NCBI GenBank assembly: GCA_014621425.1
Contig: JAANBB010000211.1
Location: forward strand, 1-64,000
Source: Cylindrodendrum hubeiense
Lineage: Eukaryota; Ascomycota; Sordariomycetes; Hypocreales; Nectriaceae
Reading direction: 5' to 3'
Length of the DNA stretch: 64,000 bases
The notes under the pieces are model-generated. The model saw only the letters and a program-made list of their open reading frames with translations, did not search any database and was not told the DNA's origin. Below are positions 19,414 through 32,300 of this stretch, one piece after another. The position numbers and the translations under genes were made by a program. Every line of letters starts with the position of its first letter. Position 1 is the first letter of the stretch.

Positions 19414-22400
19414 CTACCTGTTGTCGTGGCTCAATGTAAATGCCCGACGCCGAACTACGGCATCATTCTCCCAGAGACGAGTACCAACTCTCTGGAGACT
19501 CATCGGGATATCATCCTCGCTGTCACTACCCACTGCCTCTTCCTCAATAGTCTTCTTCTTCCGTAGTCTTTCTCTGATATGTTCCGCGCGCTCCCGTATC
19601 GTTTTTGTCCTGTGTAAATCGGTGCCTTCTGGCTCGTCGGCCAGGAACGTCGTAGGCGCCGTCACAACCTCCACGGCTGGGACGCCTGCTGTGCTGCTCT
19701 CGGCCGTGGGCACCGCAGCAAGTGGCACGCGGTCCGTTAGGTTGCGCTTCCGGTAGTTACTATAGTCGGGCTTCTCGAACATGCCGCTACGGAACGCGTT
19801 GACGCCCACGAGCAACTTGACCAGCTCAACTAACTCCTCGAGGTACTCGATAATCTCCATCTGACCTGCTGTGCTGGCATTCCACGAGAGGAAGCGTTTC
19901 TGCGTGATAAGATGCGCAATCTGCTCTGCCAGCTCGCCATTCTCGTCGAATACGGTGGGCATACCTCCCGCAGGGGTATGCGTACCACTTTTCGATGCCA
20001 GCACCTCGCGGACGTGGGTGACGAGGCGGAGCTGCGCTAGTCGACTTGACGGGATGAATTGCGGGAGCGGCTGCCAGGTGGTGAGGGCCTCGTTGACTGA
20101 GAAGAGTACGAGCATGATGCTGGCAGCCACGTTCCGGCGATAGGCATGGACTTTGGGGTTGAGATCCTCCAGCACGGAGGACCCATATTCCTTCCGCAGT
20201 TGAATCATGTTGTCCATCCTATCGATGATTTGATGGAGAACATAGACGATCTCCTGGTAGATGGGAGCCAGCGGCTTAAAGCTGCCCTTCAGTCGTGGCT
20301 CGCTGGAGCAAAAAGGGAGGAACGTCTCCGCGGCCGCGAGAGCACCTCGAGCTTTGGCGCGCGCATGATTGAAGCGCTTGTGTAAGGCGGGAGCTCGGAG
20401 ATCGAGCTTCTCGGGGTAATCGATGCCAACTGCCATGGCGGACTGCATATTCTGGACCTGTCTGACCGAGGCGGAGAGTGATTCAAGAAGACGGTCGCGT
20501 GCTCTGACGGGGTAGAGAAACACTTCGACCACTAGAGCCACCGCACCTCCGACCACGAAGGCAGTGAGTCTCTTATAGAAGTTTTCCACCGCTGTGCCAT
20601 TTCCATTCATAGCAGCTGTGATATATTAGCGACTAAAAGAGCATGGCAGGAATAAATATATACCTAGCGCGACCACGGTCATGGTGACGGTAGAGACCAT
20701 GCCTGCCTTGACGTATTTGGTCCCAAGCTGAACATAGAACGAGGGCACGATGCCGACTACCAAGATGACAACCATGGCTATGCGGTTACCTCTTCCAATC
20801 TCATAAGACAAGTAGCCCAATATAGACCCAACGATGACGCCACTTAGTCGTAGAAAGAAGATGAAGAATGAAGTGCCAACAGCGACCTCGAAGACGAGAA
20901 ATAGCTGCATGGGAGCCCATATTCCGCGGACTTCAGAGTACCAGTCGTTCCAGGATGACACTAGGGCAGGCCAGCTGACGGAGAAGACGGCAATGGCCAG
21001 CTTAAGGGCATATGCGACATCGTCTGAGTCCTGCAGCCATTCTAGCGTATCGGCTGCCTTGCCCCTCAATTTCAGCACCCAGCCGACTGCTTTCGGCTTG
21101 TCTTCCTTCTCCTCATTTTTGTTGCTACTGGTATTTTCTCTCTGCGGTAGCTTGTCATTCTCGGCTTGTCCGGGTCCTCTTTCTTCGTCTGTGGTCCTTT
21201 GCCGTGCAATGTTCTCGTGATTTGGAGAGTGAGCCTGGGTCTTGGGCTTCGAGCCTGGAGCGACTTTCCCCCGCCTAACTTCTTTACGGGCGGCCTCAGG
21301 TAGAACCAAACCGTCGCTCTCGCCACCGGTTGTCAACCACTGACGAATACTGGTATGTCGAGGCAACCAGAGGGACGATCTGTCATGTTTGGCTTTCCTT
21401 TCCTCGACAACTTTCCTTACATGGCGGAGCATCTGCAAGACATGCATTGCAGATTGACGAAACGCAAGCACGAAAGAAGAAATGAGAAACGTCTCCATTC
21501 GAGGCATGAAATCAATGCCATGCCCGCGGCTGTCCATTGAAGACCGCTTAAGTTCCCTTGCGCAACTAGCATCAAAGTTGGACAGTGCTTCTGTGAAGTG
21601 ATCAATTCTCAGGTCGACCTCCTCAAGATGAATTCCAGTTGGTGCTGGAGCTCCGGAAGGCAGTCTGGGAACGTCATAACAGTAGGCCAGGCACGAAACG
21701 ACCAGTGAAAAAGCCTCCTTCAGGGCCAATTCGAATTCTTGGACCGGCTCACGGATTCGCTCGAGAATGGATTCAAGCAGGTTGGCACTGCTAGCCTCTA
21801 TCTCCCTGATGGGCTTGGCGTTTTCTACTCTTCTGAGATAGTCATCTATTGTCGACATGCGCCTGATCTCACTCGAATCGCTGACATAGCTGTCGGTCGT
21901 GGTGAGATCATCTCCCATACAACGCGTTTCGTTCTCAAGGACGACGAATTTGTTCTCGCAAGCACCAATCAGGGTAACTGTGCTTTGAACCAGATTGGAC
22001 ATGTATGCAGTACTGAGGGGCTTCATGCTGCTAGGAGGGAGCGGTGAGATGGAAACCTCGTAGTTGATCTCCCTCTGGGCAGCTTTGCAACGGGCGAGGC
22101 GGGTACGGAGCTTCGCCTTCCTGCCTGTCAAGCTGGCAACGGTAGTTTGCTGGACAGGGACGGTTGAGGCCCGGTACCGACCCTGGACGGACTGAAACGG
22201 GTTGGGAAACTCGCCGATGAACTTTTGCCAGGGGCCTTTCTTCTTGCGCTTCGATTTGTCTGCGGCGCTCTTGACTGTGTTCATGGCGGCAAGGCCATCT
22301 CCGCCAGGGGTGATAAACCAGTGAGTGGCCCTGGTCAAGGTCTCCATGGTTTCATACAATGTGTCGATGGTTGATAAACCAAGGAAGCTGCTTGAGAGTT

Positions 22401-22953
22401 CCGGGAACAAACATACGTTGAAGAAGAGGGTGACGCCGCCGCCGGCGAGAAGGGGATAGTAGACATTGGTGAAAACGGTCAAGGTGACCTCACGGGAACT
22501 GCCGAGGAGGATAATGATGGAGGCAATGAGAAGGAATGCGACCATGGTGAAGAGACGGGGACTAGAAGACCGAACGTAGCCATGAAAAAGCACAGAGACG
22601 AGCAGGAACATGGCTCGCACGGCGTATCCAGCGGGCTGGTTGCTCTCGAGCAGCAGGCTGGAGAGATAGAGACCCAGAAGTGACCATCCAAGACCAAGGA
22701 GAGAACCCAGCAACACCATGAGAAGCGACTCAATCATCATGCCCATGCGCTGGCCGGGATGAGCAAAAACGGTGACCATGGGACAGAGGAAGGTTGAAGG
22801 GCCGAAGACGGAGACGGCACCGGGGTGGATGACGATAATGACGGCGACGGCGGTTGCGACGGAGCACTTGACGATGCGTTGCCAGAGGTCATTGGCCTCG
22901 TCGCCCCAGAGGACCTTGAGCAGTCTCTTGACTGGCTTGGGGAGGGAGGGCAT
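19414..22953 (-). CDS. ArAE/FUSC-like transmembrane transporter, two membrane modules
   Basis: Two exons (20664-22953, 19414-20615) joined over a 48-base intron with CTAAT branch site give 1163 aa. The N-terminal module (about 25-200) has six hydrophobic segments; the second module (about 640-820) has a similar set, spanning the splice junction (VTMTVVAL|AAMNGNG). Between them lies a long cytosolic region with Lys/Glu-rich linker, and a further soluble C-terminal domain follows. This layout fits the fungal ArAE_2 (aromatic acid exporter / former DUF2421, putative ER transporter) family related to bacterial FUSC efflux proteins. The substrate is not known and cannot be read from the sequence. 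The two open frames would look like separate genes without the intron. Confidence 0.85.
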
Positions 22954-23580
22954 TGCGGCGTTGGTGGTGGTGACGGAGATGCTTGCGATAGTGGATGTGT
23001 TGTTGATGCCGCGTCACAGGCCATTCCATATCATTCCCTGGAGTTGAGGACCGACGCCTCGAGACTTGGGTGCTGGACAACGGGATGGGGAGGGAGGGGA
23101 TTGAAGAGAATGTAAGCCATGCGAGGCGGCGCAGAGACAATTGATTTATGGCATTTGAAGATGGACGACGGAGGGTAGTTGAAGTGGGAGAGATAAAAGT
23201 CGAAGTGGTGGAAGTGGTGGCTGCAGTGTAATCAGTAGTACCGGCACTGCGCTGTAAGGACTCGGTACGCTACAAGGGCATGTGCCAGGATAGCCGATGC
23301 GCCGTTGGGCGGGAATTCCCCGAAACTTGATATGAAATCATGCCAGATAGCGGGGGGACCCAAGTTCCCCAACTCGATCCGACTCGATTCAACTCGTCGC
23401 TTTCCAGGTCCAGGCGCCTCGATTAATTCCAATGCGAGCCTTTGGTGGAGAAGAAGGATATTACATGGCTACTTGCAGAGTAGATCTCGCCGCGATCCCT
23501 GCATATCCCCCGTGCTTTCTTTTTCCTGCTGCCCGACATGAACGACGACCCGACGGACGGGTCGTAATTGCAGTGCCTTG

Positions 23581-23590
23581 CCTAGGTACC
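23581..23590. repeat. CCTAGGTACC palindrome-type element
   Basis: Same family of alternating CCTAGG and GGTACC steps, in the transporter/AP-2 sigma gap. Confidence 0.55.
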
Positions 23591-23866
23591 TATGGAGGGA
23601 GGGACGGGGGGCGGGCTCTCGGCAGTGGCACAGCACCTACAGATTCCCATGCAGAGCAGAGACACCACCGCTACCGGCTGATTGGCCGGCATCGCTCAAA
23701 GCGGCACACGACAATGCGACTCCCGAAATGCCCTGGCTGTGACGAGCCTGACTGTGGTGAGCCTGACTGTGACGAGTCACCAAAGCTATCGCTGCTAGCT
23801 TCTGTGCGAGGTGCTTCGTAAACCTGACCAAGCCAGTTGGGATCCATCTGGCTGCGCTTTTGGGCC

Positions 23867-23954
23867 GAGGAAGGAGAAGAAAGGAAGGAGAAGAAAGAAG
23901 GGGAGGAAACAGAAGAAGAAAGGAAAGAGAGAGAGAAAGAGAGAAGAAGAAAAA
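23867..23954. repeat. 88-base polypurine (GA-rich) tract
   Basis: All bases but one (C at 23910) are A or G, with GAAGAA and GAGA runs. Such tracts can form H-DNA or exclude nucleosomes; role here unknown. Confidence 0.85.
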
Positions 23955-24409
23955 CATGCCTTCAAGAGGGCCTCCTCTGTCAATACTATCCGTACAGATT
24001 AGAGCCGCTTGAGTTTTCGCAGCAAAGAGGCGCCGTGGTTGTAAGACATGGTGTCTTGGGAACGGCTGCCCGCAGCGCGGCTCTGTCATGTTACCTGAGG
24101 ACGTACAGGTGTACCTAGGGGTCGGTCTGACAAGCACGCCGCACCGGGGGCAGTTAGCTCTGTATTACAGTGGCAGCTTACGGCGCTTCAGTGGGCACAT
24201 GCCCCAACGGCCCCCCCGTGGATCCACGCCCAATCACCGCGTCCCCTTGTGCCCCGCGACAGTCCTCCCGCGCGCCTCCTGGGACGGTACGTACTCAACC
24301 AACGTCTGTCTGTCCGCCATTCCCGGCGCATCCATCCCGCCTCATCACCATCAACTCCGACATCCTCAGCTCCGGCGCACCACCACACGCCCCGAACCCG
24401 CTCGCCGCC

Positions 24410-24900
24410 ATGCTGTCCTTCATCCTCATCCAAAACAGACAGTACGCCCACCGCCCGCTCCCCAATCGCACCCCCACCCCGTGCTAACCTCTCCTGCCAG
24501 GGGCAAGACCCGCCTCGCCAAGTGGTACGCCCCCTTCAGCGACGACCAAAAGATCAAGCTCAAGGGCGAGGTGCACCGCCTCGTCGCGCCCCGCGACCAA
24601 AAGTACCAGTCCAACTTCGTCGAGTTCCGCAACAACAAGATCGTCTACCGCCGCTACGCCGGCCTCTTCTTCTGCGCCTGCGTCGACACAAACGACAACG
24701 AGCTCGCCTACCTCGAGGCCATCCACTTCTTCGTCGAGGTCCTCGACGCCTTCTTCGGCAACGTCTGCGAGCTTGACCTCGTCTTCAACTTCTACAAGGT
24801 TTACGCCATCCTCGACGAAGTCTTCCTCGCCGGCGAGATCGAGGAGACGAGCAAGCAGGTCGTTCTTACGAGGCTGGAACATCTTGACAAGCTCGAATAG
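24410..24900 (+). CDS. aps2: AP-2 adaptor complex sigma subunit
   Basis: Two exons (24410-24441, 24501-24900), 143 aa, the normal length of the small sigma chain. The protein opens [20 protein letters not shown] and contains [20 protein letters not shown], the long helix [18 protein letters not shown] and [15 protein letters not shown], with [15 protein letters not shown] near the end. [14 protein letters not shown] and the FRNxKIxYRRYAGL form point to AP-2 sigma rather than AP-1 or AP-3. It has the longin-like fold that packs on the alpha subunit and helps bind dileucine cargo signals in clathrin endocytosis. The intron splits the Gln codon at the conserved position after QNR. Confidence 0.95.
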
Positions 24901-25285
24901 AACCTCTCATTTCTGCATAGCGGCAGCCTCGGTGGTGGATACTGCTGCTGCTTATTCTTCGCCCCTCATGTGACGATGGGGCTATTTGTCTTCTTGCACA
25001 CATAATTGGGAGGCTGGCGGGAGTTTGGGCGTTCCAGGACCGTATAACGGTTTTCATTTCATCAATATACCACCGGGACTATTTATCTGTCCCTTGACAC
25101 CCTTTCTCCATTTGCCTCCCCTGCCTAAGAAGCACTCTGGGATATTGACGGCCGACTCCAAGTGAGAGAAAAAAACCAAAGCAAATGGTAACGTTCGCAA
25201 ATGTACCCCTGACTTCATGACTACAACCAGAACTCGCCAAGCCTCCATACTTTCTAACCTCCAAAACTCATATCCACTTCGGCTT
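24901..25285. other. Convergent 3' flanks, AP-2 sigma and zinc-knuckle gene
   Basis: 385 bases, nothing recognised beyond presumed 3' UTRs. Confidence 0.5.
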
Positions 25286-26952
25286 TCAAGCTTCCTCTCC
25301 ATCCGCATCCTCACCTTCCTTTGCACTCCACATCTCAAGCGCCGTTGACCGGGAGCATGTGTTGACCCAAATGTTGTCACGAGACCCGAAAAGGTCCACG
25401 ACGGCCACATCGTAAGGTGGGCATTCGATCTTCTTCTCCGTCACATACGCCTCAGGTGGCGTGATAGGGTCTTGTTCCGAAGCTGATGATTCAAGTTGCG
25501 GGCTTGAATACCTATAACGTTCAATCTCCGGGGATGTCAGCGAGTAGCCAGCGCTGGGCGACTCTTGGGGGCTCTCTCTCATCAGAGTGTGCCCTGGTGA
25601 AACAACCTCGTTGGCAGACTTTGCCACCGCAGCTTGAGCAAAATTTATGAAATTACATGTCTCCATGAATCTTTCAGTCTTTTGTCTCTTGATGTCTTTT
25701 GGGTATCGTACTGTCGACCCCCAAGCCGAGACATGTTGATAAGCGGTAGGGTCATGCGAGGGACGGTTCACGGGGCTATAGTCCTTGGTGGGCCAACCAA
25801 TACCACCACGTTTCCAGCCGTCAGGGCTAACGCAACGTTGTTGTTGGTAGGCCTTTGTCTCAACTTGCTTGGTTATGGGGCTTGACTCTATGCTCGACTT
25901 GGACTCGGAGTTGCTCGAGCTCTAAATGTATTTTAGTCCTGAATGAGAATGCTACAAGGGGTCTCACTCACTTCCCAGGGCGAGAGCCTTCCCTCTCGGT
26001 TTCCCCCGCTCACAATCTGAGGGGGCAGCTCTTCCTCGCCATCCACTGGCGCGGGACGTTTGCGTTTAGGGGGGTTGGCCCATGGCGTCTTGGTCTTGTA
26101 CTTGTGACAGGCGTATATATAGTGATCCCCCTCTGCACCGCAAAGGTGACAGACATAGTCTAGCTCCGGTGGGAGATGAAACGCAGGGCCCGGATTCTCG
26201 GGACAGTTCTTGACCACGTGGCCTGCATAGCTCATTAGTAAAGGCTGTTGAAACGTTCTGTGGGACTCACCTCTCTTGTCGCAATGCTTGCATCTGTAGT
26301 CCTTTGGGACTGGGGAAATGGTTCTGCCCAACCGACCAAGGTTCACAAACTCGGAGCTTGTCGTTTCCGGAGAAGGATTATGGGAAATCCCCTTCAAATC
26401 AAGCGTCAGGGAAAAAATGTTCTTTCCCTTGAGGGAGTGTGGTTGTGGCAGGGAAAGCAGGCTTCGAGTCTCAGCCAAGGGTATTGTGTCGAGTATCTCG
26501 TCAATGGGCTTGTCAAGACCCAAAATGGGAGATTCCTGACTGCCGCTATACTCAACTGGCGGGGGATAGCAATTCAACCAGAAATTTCTGGCGTCATCCA
26601 TCTGCTTGAGGAAGCCGATAACGTCGCTGGGTCCTGTGTGCTCAAGCATTCGATCAACGGAGGCATCCCACACGTATTCTGCCTTGTGAAGGCTACATCC
26701 TGCAAGAGAAATATACCCAATCCAACGGGTCAGAGTTTCGTTTCTTTTTTCGTCGGCAGGATGAAGAGCTCGGTCAACAGCCCAAGAAGTGTAGATAGAT
26801 ACCATGCTGTCAGTTGAGAGTTTTGTAGAAGCAGCGTTCAATCGCTTCTCGAGAGTGTCTTGACGCATCCTGCGGAGGTCGGTAAAGTTACGGAGGCCAG
26901 TGCAGCCCACCACCTCACGCATGTTGGTGAGGATCTTCTCGTCAGAGTCCAT
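25286..26952 (-). CDS. CCHC zinc-knuckle protein, function unknown
   Basis: Three exons (26271-26952, 25972-26222, 25286-25921), 522 aa. Two zinc knuckles stand in tandem: C221-x2-C224-x4-H229-x4-C234 and C252-x2-C255-x5-H261-x4-C266. The first is assembled only by splicing: the phase-1 intron falls right after DKRG, which supports the model. A basic KRKRPAPVDGEEE stretch follows. The N-terminal 200 residues are predicted helical and show no known family; the C-terminal part is Ser/Pro-rich and probably disordered. Proteins with paired CCHC knuckles usually bind single-stranded nucleic acid, often RNA; that role is inference here. The ATG at 26952 (MDSDEK) is the first in frame; the frame is open a few codons further up but only from TTG. 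No retroelement gag or polymerase sequence surrounds it. Confidence 0.78.
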
Positions 26953-27611
26953 ATTGAGGAACACGGTTGTCAAGGTTGGCTAGAAACGAAGGAAAGGTTA
27001 CTGGCAGCTGCTTGATGGTGGCTTTTCGATGGCAGTTGAACGAAAAGGAGAGTGCCGGGGAAGAAGTGAGATGAGGAAGTGAAGTGAGGTGCAGACCGGG
27101 AAAGGGAGATTCATATAGGAAGGCGGGGATAAAAAGGCGGCTGGTTTCTATTCAACCCGAGATGAATAGGAAATAGGAAGTGAGCTTCAAAAGCGAGTGT
27201 TGGTTAGTGGCTTGCAAAGTGAAGAGAAAGGTGAAGCGAGAGTGAAGCACCTGTGGGGAGGGTGCAAGTGAGTGGTTGCAATACGGCAAGCGCGCACCAG
27301 GTTTAGACCAAGCTTGCTTCCAAACAAACAGACGCCCGACTAGTATCCGATCTCGCTCTTCGCCTCTTCGATTTGGATAGATCCCCTGTGTTTGGTATAA
27401 ACCATCGGATAGAGCACCTTCCACTTGCCACTACCGCCAGCCTAACAAGCACTCAGCCTGTGTATCAGATCGTGATTGCACACAGTCAGAGCAACCAACC
27501 CGTGTGTAGAAACAAGTTTAATGAATATCAAAGAACCCACATAACTCCATGTGTCATACAGTAAACATTCCCATCGCTTCAAGCCACCTCTCCATGCTCA
27601 CCTCGAACTCC
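26953..27611. other. Promoter of zinc-knuckle gene and IST1 3' flank
   Basis: No coding region recognised. Purine-rich on the plus strand near 26990-27120, i.e. a C/T-rich leader for the minus-strand gene. Confidence 0.5.
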
Positions 27612-28574
27612 CTACCTCTTCTTCAAAGCCGCAAACCTCGCCTCCAAGTCCTTGATATCTGGGACGTCTCCCTCGGGCCCCTTCTTCTTCGCCGCAGCCT
27701 CCATCTTCTTATTCGGCTTCAGCTCCACCGACCCCAGCGTCACCTTGGGGTGCACGTTGTCCGTCGTCATCCGCGGCGGTGTCACCGTCAAAGGACTCGT
27801 CGGGGGCCCCAACCTCTTAAGCGGCGTGCCCACCGGCTTGACATTGTCAGTTCGCAGGGGGTCAACGAGGACCTTTTGCTCCTTGCCACCCGCATCGTCG
27901 TCGTCACCGCCAAGATCGTCATCATCCAAAAGTTCAGGTGGCGGCGTGGCCACCGCCCGCTTGGGCCAGTCCACGCCGTACGCCTTAGCAATCTCCTCGA
28001 GGTATCCGACGACCAGTTCTTCCTTCGGCGGTTCCACGCTCAGTTTCTTGACGACCTTGGGGTTGACCTTTCCATCCGAATTCTCCATGGCCACCAGCAC
28101 AAACTCCTTGCCGTACTTCTCCACCAGCAACCCCCGCACCGTCGCCAGCTCCTTAATCTCCGTCTTGGGCGCTGCGTAGATGAGGCTCTTGATAGCCTCC
28201 TCGAGTCCCGGATCGCAGATAGAGCCTTCCATCAGGCCGGCGCGCGCGAGTAGCAACTCGCAGTACAGCTCGAGGAGCTCGTGGAGCTCGGTGGTGATGT
28301 CGGATCGGATGATGTTCTCGACGCGGATGCGCGCCGAGTCGACCTTTTCGGCCTCGAGGAGCTGGGCCATGGCCCTTCGCTGCGTCTTTCCGAGCTGCTC
28401 ATCACGCTGCTGCACCATGCGCAGGCGCGCGATGGCGAGCTTCAGCTGGACCTTGAGCTTGGTCTGCGCAGACCCGGCGTCGTTAGCAATTGCGTCACTG
28501 GCTCAGGCCGTTCATGGGCATGGCGGGGTAGCGGGGGCATAGCTCACCAGCAGAGTGGCACCTGGAGGCGCCAT
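27612..28574 (-). CDS. ist1: IST1 family ESCRT-III regulator
   Basis: Two exons (28548-28574 and 27612-28463), 292 aa. A 27-base first exon encodes MAPPGATLL and joins TKLKVQLKLAIARLRMVQQRDEQL, the first helix of the IST1 (DUF292) fold. The helices continue through RRAMAQLLE, ARIRVENIIRSD and ELLELYCELLLAR, all family hallmarks. The acidic middle (LLDDDDLGGDDDDAGG) is disordered. The C-terminus DLEARFAALKKR fits a type 1 MIT-interacting motif (L-x-x-R-[LF]-x-x-L-K), which would bind the MIT domain of Vps4. Ist1 modulates Vps4 and ESCRT-III in multivesicular-body sorting. Confidence 0.94.
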
Positions 28575-29306
28575 GGCGAGTGAATTAATGGGCGCTGTAG
28601 CTGAATGAGAGAGGGCGAGCACGGCAGATGATGGTGAACGGCGCGAGTGTCTATCCGCCAGACAAGGAAAATACAGTGTTAAATAAAGGAGGAGAGGCTG
28701 TGGTGGTGTCGACAAGGCAGACATATCGGAATCTGTCGGCCTATGAGCTCACGCAGCTGCCTCAGCCCCACCATAGCACCATGAGAGCACCATGAGAGCA
28801 CCATGAGAGCTTCACCAACAATCAACACGCGGCCAACGCTAGGCATCACTTATTCTCGCAAGCCTCTCTTCAGGCAATCAGATAAATCCTTGTTTCATTC
28901 GTGTCTTACCACTGCCCGGCAAATACAGCGTACGCAATGTGATACAAAGTGGATGTGATTTCAAATCAACCTCCCCAGGATGTTGCTTGCTCTGTCCTAA
29001 AATTATCTGACAATCGGACCCGATCTGTCTATGTTACACTTTCATACCTAACCAAGCCCACCCGGGGAATATGCAGCTCTGTCCATAGTTATAATACCAT
29101 GCCCGATGCTGCGGCACAGCTCCAGATAACCGCAAGAGATCCTTCATCGCCATAAAACGCCTTGTCCAAACCCTGACAGCCATATATGCTCGTACATCGG
29201 CTGAATTCTCAGCAACGCTTCTCAGCGCGCCTCTGTGCAACCCGCCCCATCTCTCAATGACGGGAGATGCAATAGTCCCCATCTAGGTCCCCATCTAGGT
29301 TCCCAT
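28575..29306. other. IST1 promoter and NMA111 3' flank
   Basis: No gene recognised. Three 11-bp ACCATGAGAGC copies lie around 28778-28811, and a CATCTAGGT repeat sits at 29280-29309, abutting the NMA111 stop codon. Confidence 0.5.
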
Positions 29307-32300
29307 CTACTCCATGCTAGCATCCTCGGCAACTGGGGCAACGCCATCGGTGGTCTCTCCCTCGATCGCCTGCTTGCCCTCATACGACACTCTACGCCAT
29401 CCGCATGCTTCCTTGTCATCCTTGATCAACTCCATCGTGGGGAAGTAGTGTTCGTTCTTCTTCATTGTAATGACCCATGGTACGCAATCAAACGTAACCG
29501 CCTTCAGTCGGAAATCTGCTTCATGTTAGTTTTATGTATTTCGCGGAGGGGAAAGCTTCGGGGCAACGTACAAGTGTTGTCAGGAATTTCTCTGGTCGCA
29601 GCGATGAATGACTCAAGGTCGGGAGTGGGAGTGCCATTCACATGAGTAATAAAATTCGTGGGCGCGACACCATACTGGTAGGCTGGGGAACCGCGAATGC
29701 GGCTCGACACATAGACTTCGCTATGCAGCTTGCTAATTTGCTGGCGGACAGCTTGGTGAGGCCTGTGCAGGATCGCACCACAGAACGAGACAGCGTGGTC
29801 AGTCTCCGTATCGTCTACCGAGACGGTTGGGAGCTGAAGCTGCATCTCCTCGCACTCGCGGACAATTACCGCATCCAGAAGTTCATGTGAGTACATCACA
29901 TCAAAGTCAGAGATAGTGGTGCACATCTTGCCGTTCAGGGTCAGGATGATATCGCCTTCAAGAAGAGACACTGGGTGGTTGGTGCGCTCGAATGTACGCT
30001 TGCTAACCATGAACAGCTGGTGATGTGATCGGTTGGCCTGGGTGACCTTCTTGATCCATTCATCAGAGACGCCCATGACGGATGCCTGTGACATCTGAAT
30101 AGACCTGAACTCGACGGAAAGAATACGCAGCTTGGGTGTCTCTCCCTTCTGAATAGTTTCAATGACAGGGAGCAAGGTCTTGGTGGCTAAGCCGAGGTAG
30201 TACTCCTCATCCCGCTGGCTGCATGGTGACCGCTCGCCAAGATACGAGAGCCAAAGTGCCTGCACAGTGCCATCGGGGGCAACGAGGACACCGCTGTTGC
30301 AAGAAGACCCCAGGTTGCTGTCAATCGTAATCGCATCAACATTGACCGCTCGGTATCGAGGAGCACCCGAGTTGGCAGGGATAGCGACCGCCGTGATCTC
30401 GGTTACGGTGGTAGAGCCGTGCACAACGCGGCCAATGCGGTTGTGGCCGAGGAAGTAGGTCTTGGCACCTTGGGTGAGCATCTCGTTACTCAGACGGGCG
30501 CTCTTGACGGGCGCATCGACGAGCGATGGGTCATACTGGACGATGGCGTAGTTTTGGAGGGGGTGGAGGAACACCACCTTACCATCCACGATGATGGAGT
30601 CGGCGATGGTGACAGTGATATCGCAGAGATCGTAAGGAACAATAGCTCTGGAAATCAAAACCAGGCCCTTTTCAGCGTCGATGACGAGACCCATGCCCCA
30701 TCTTCGGTTCTTAGGAAATCCGTCCAGCTTCATGGGCATAGTGCAGTTGATGTGGACAAAGCTTCGAATGAGGTCCGCAATGCCTGGGTGAGGCATGTGG
30801 TCCAGCTCGATAAAGGAGGCCGATCGTCGAGCTGGGGGGACCGGGGGGAGAGGATCACCCAGGTCAGTGAAGTCCCAGACTCCCGACTCGTCATTTCGGA
30901 CTGCCAGCTTCATCTTGGAAGCCCAATGACGATCAACATAAATAATAGTCGTATTCAGGGTGTGCAGATCTCGTAGGTGCTTGTAAGTGACGACGATTCT
31001 CGCACGGTCAGGAATGCCCTTCATCACTTCGATAAAGGTATTGAGGTCAGGGACCTTCTTATGGTCAACCGTCTGGATGATCCAGCCATTATCAGTATTC
31101 TCAAAACGGAAAGACCCAGCCGACTCGCAGACATAAACACCCTTGACAGGAACAGCATAGAGTCTGGCCTGCTGGTAGGAGAGATCGTGGAAGCTAGCAC
31201 CTGCCACAGAGACAAAACGGTCGGGAGTGATCTTGTGGAGATCTCCAACCTCGATCTCCACCTCGACGTCCTGTCCACCACGCTGAAGGTGTACTTTGAT
31301 GGTCTCGCCGACATGAGAGTCCAGAATGTCGTCTAGTCGGATAAACTGGGTGATGAGCTCCCCGTTGACCTTAATGAGGACGTCGCCCTCCATGATCTTT
31401 GAATCTGAAGGGCCCTCTGGAAGAACGATCTCGGCAACCAGCATGTTGGTCTCGTCAGGGAACTCCTGTCGCATAGCGGCTTCCCATTCTGGAGTCAGAC
31501 CCAGCCGACGGCATTCATCGAACGGCTTGAGGAGGAACTGGCACTGAATGTCACCTCGAGTGATGGGCTTCTCGGCCTGGATGCACTGCAAGGCTCGCAG
31601 GGGTCGGTCGAGGGGCAGAAAGTAGTCGGTGGACGCACCATCGCAACGACCACCGGCCAACAGAGCGACGGCGCATCCATCCTTATTCACGACGGGACTG
31701 CCTGAACTTCCTCCAGTGGCGGCAGCGTTGGCCTGGTAGTAGCACGTGTTGAAATCGCAGTAACCCTCCCCATATTCAGGGGCGTTTCGGTCCAATCGGC
31801 TGATAACTCCGGACATGATGCTGAGTTTTTCACCGCCATCGTTGCCGACAACTCGGATCTCTACACCAACTGGACGGCTATGTCAGCATTTTTCTCTCCG
31901 GCCGGGTCGTCGCATTCGAAGGAGCGAGGGGTTGCATACCTTTGGCAAGGTCGGGACATAATTCCAGTCCATCAACATGCATGTACTTGATCGCCTTGGG
32001 ATCGTATTTCAAGATACCGAAGTCGTGGACGGGGTCGCGGTAGACTGGGTAGCAGTCGACTTCTTCGTGGTTGGAAAAGACACAGTGGCCCCAGAACGGG
32101 CCAGAGCCGACGACGTGACGGTTTGTCAGGATGTATCTAAAGAGGGCAACTGTCAGTAATGTCGATGCCAGAGACGATATCGCGGGATTACATACCCGCG
32201 TGCAGAGTCGACGACATATCCAGTAGCCTCACTGGATACGGCAGGGTCGGTGTCGAAAGAGCAGGTCTGGCAGAAGCGGATGGCGACGACATTGCGCACA

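Larger units (their letters stand above)
22954..24409. promoter_or_regulatory. Divergent promoter region, transporter (-) and AP-2 sigma (+)
   Basis: 1.46 kb, no gene recognised. Contains a CCTAGGTACC palindrome (23581-23590), another partial copy (24111-24120) and an 88-base polypurine tract (23867-23954). Confidence 0.5.

Noticed and set aside
19414..22953. Two separate membrane genes (19414-20610 and 20626-22953)
   Set aside because: A 48-base GT..AG intron with a CTAAT branch site joins them in frame inside one membrane module, matching the length of the family.
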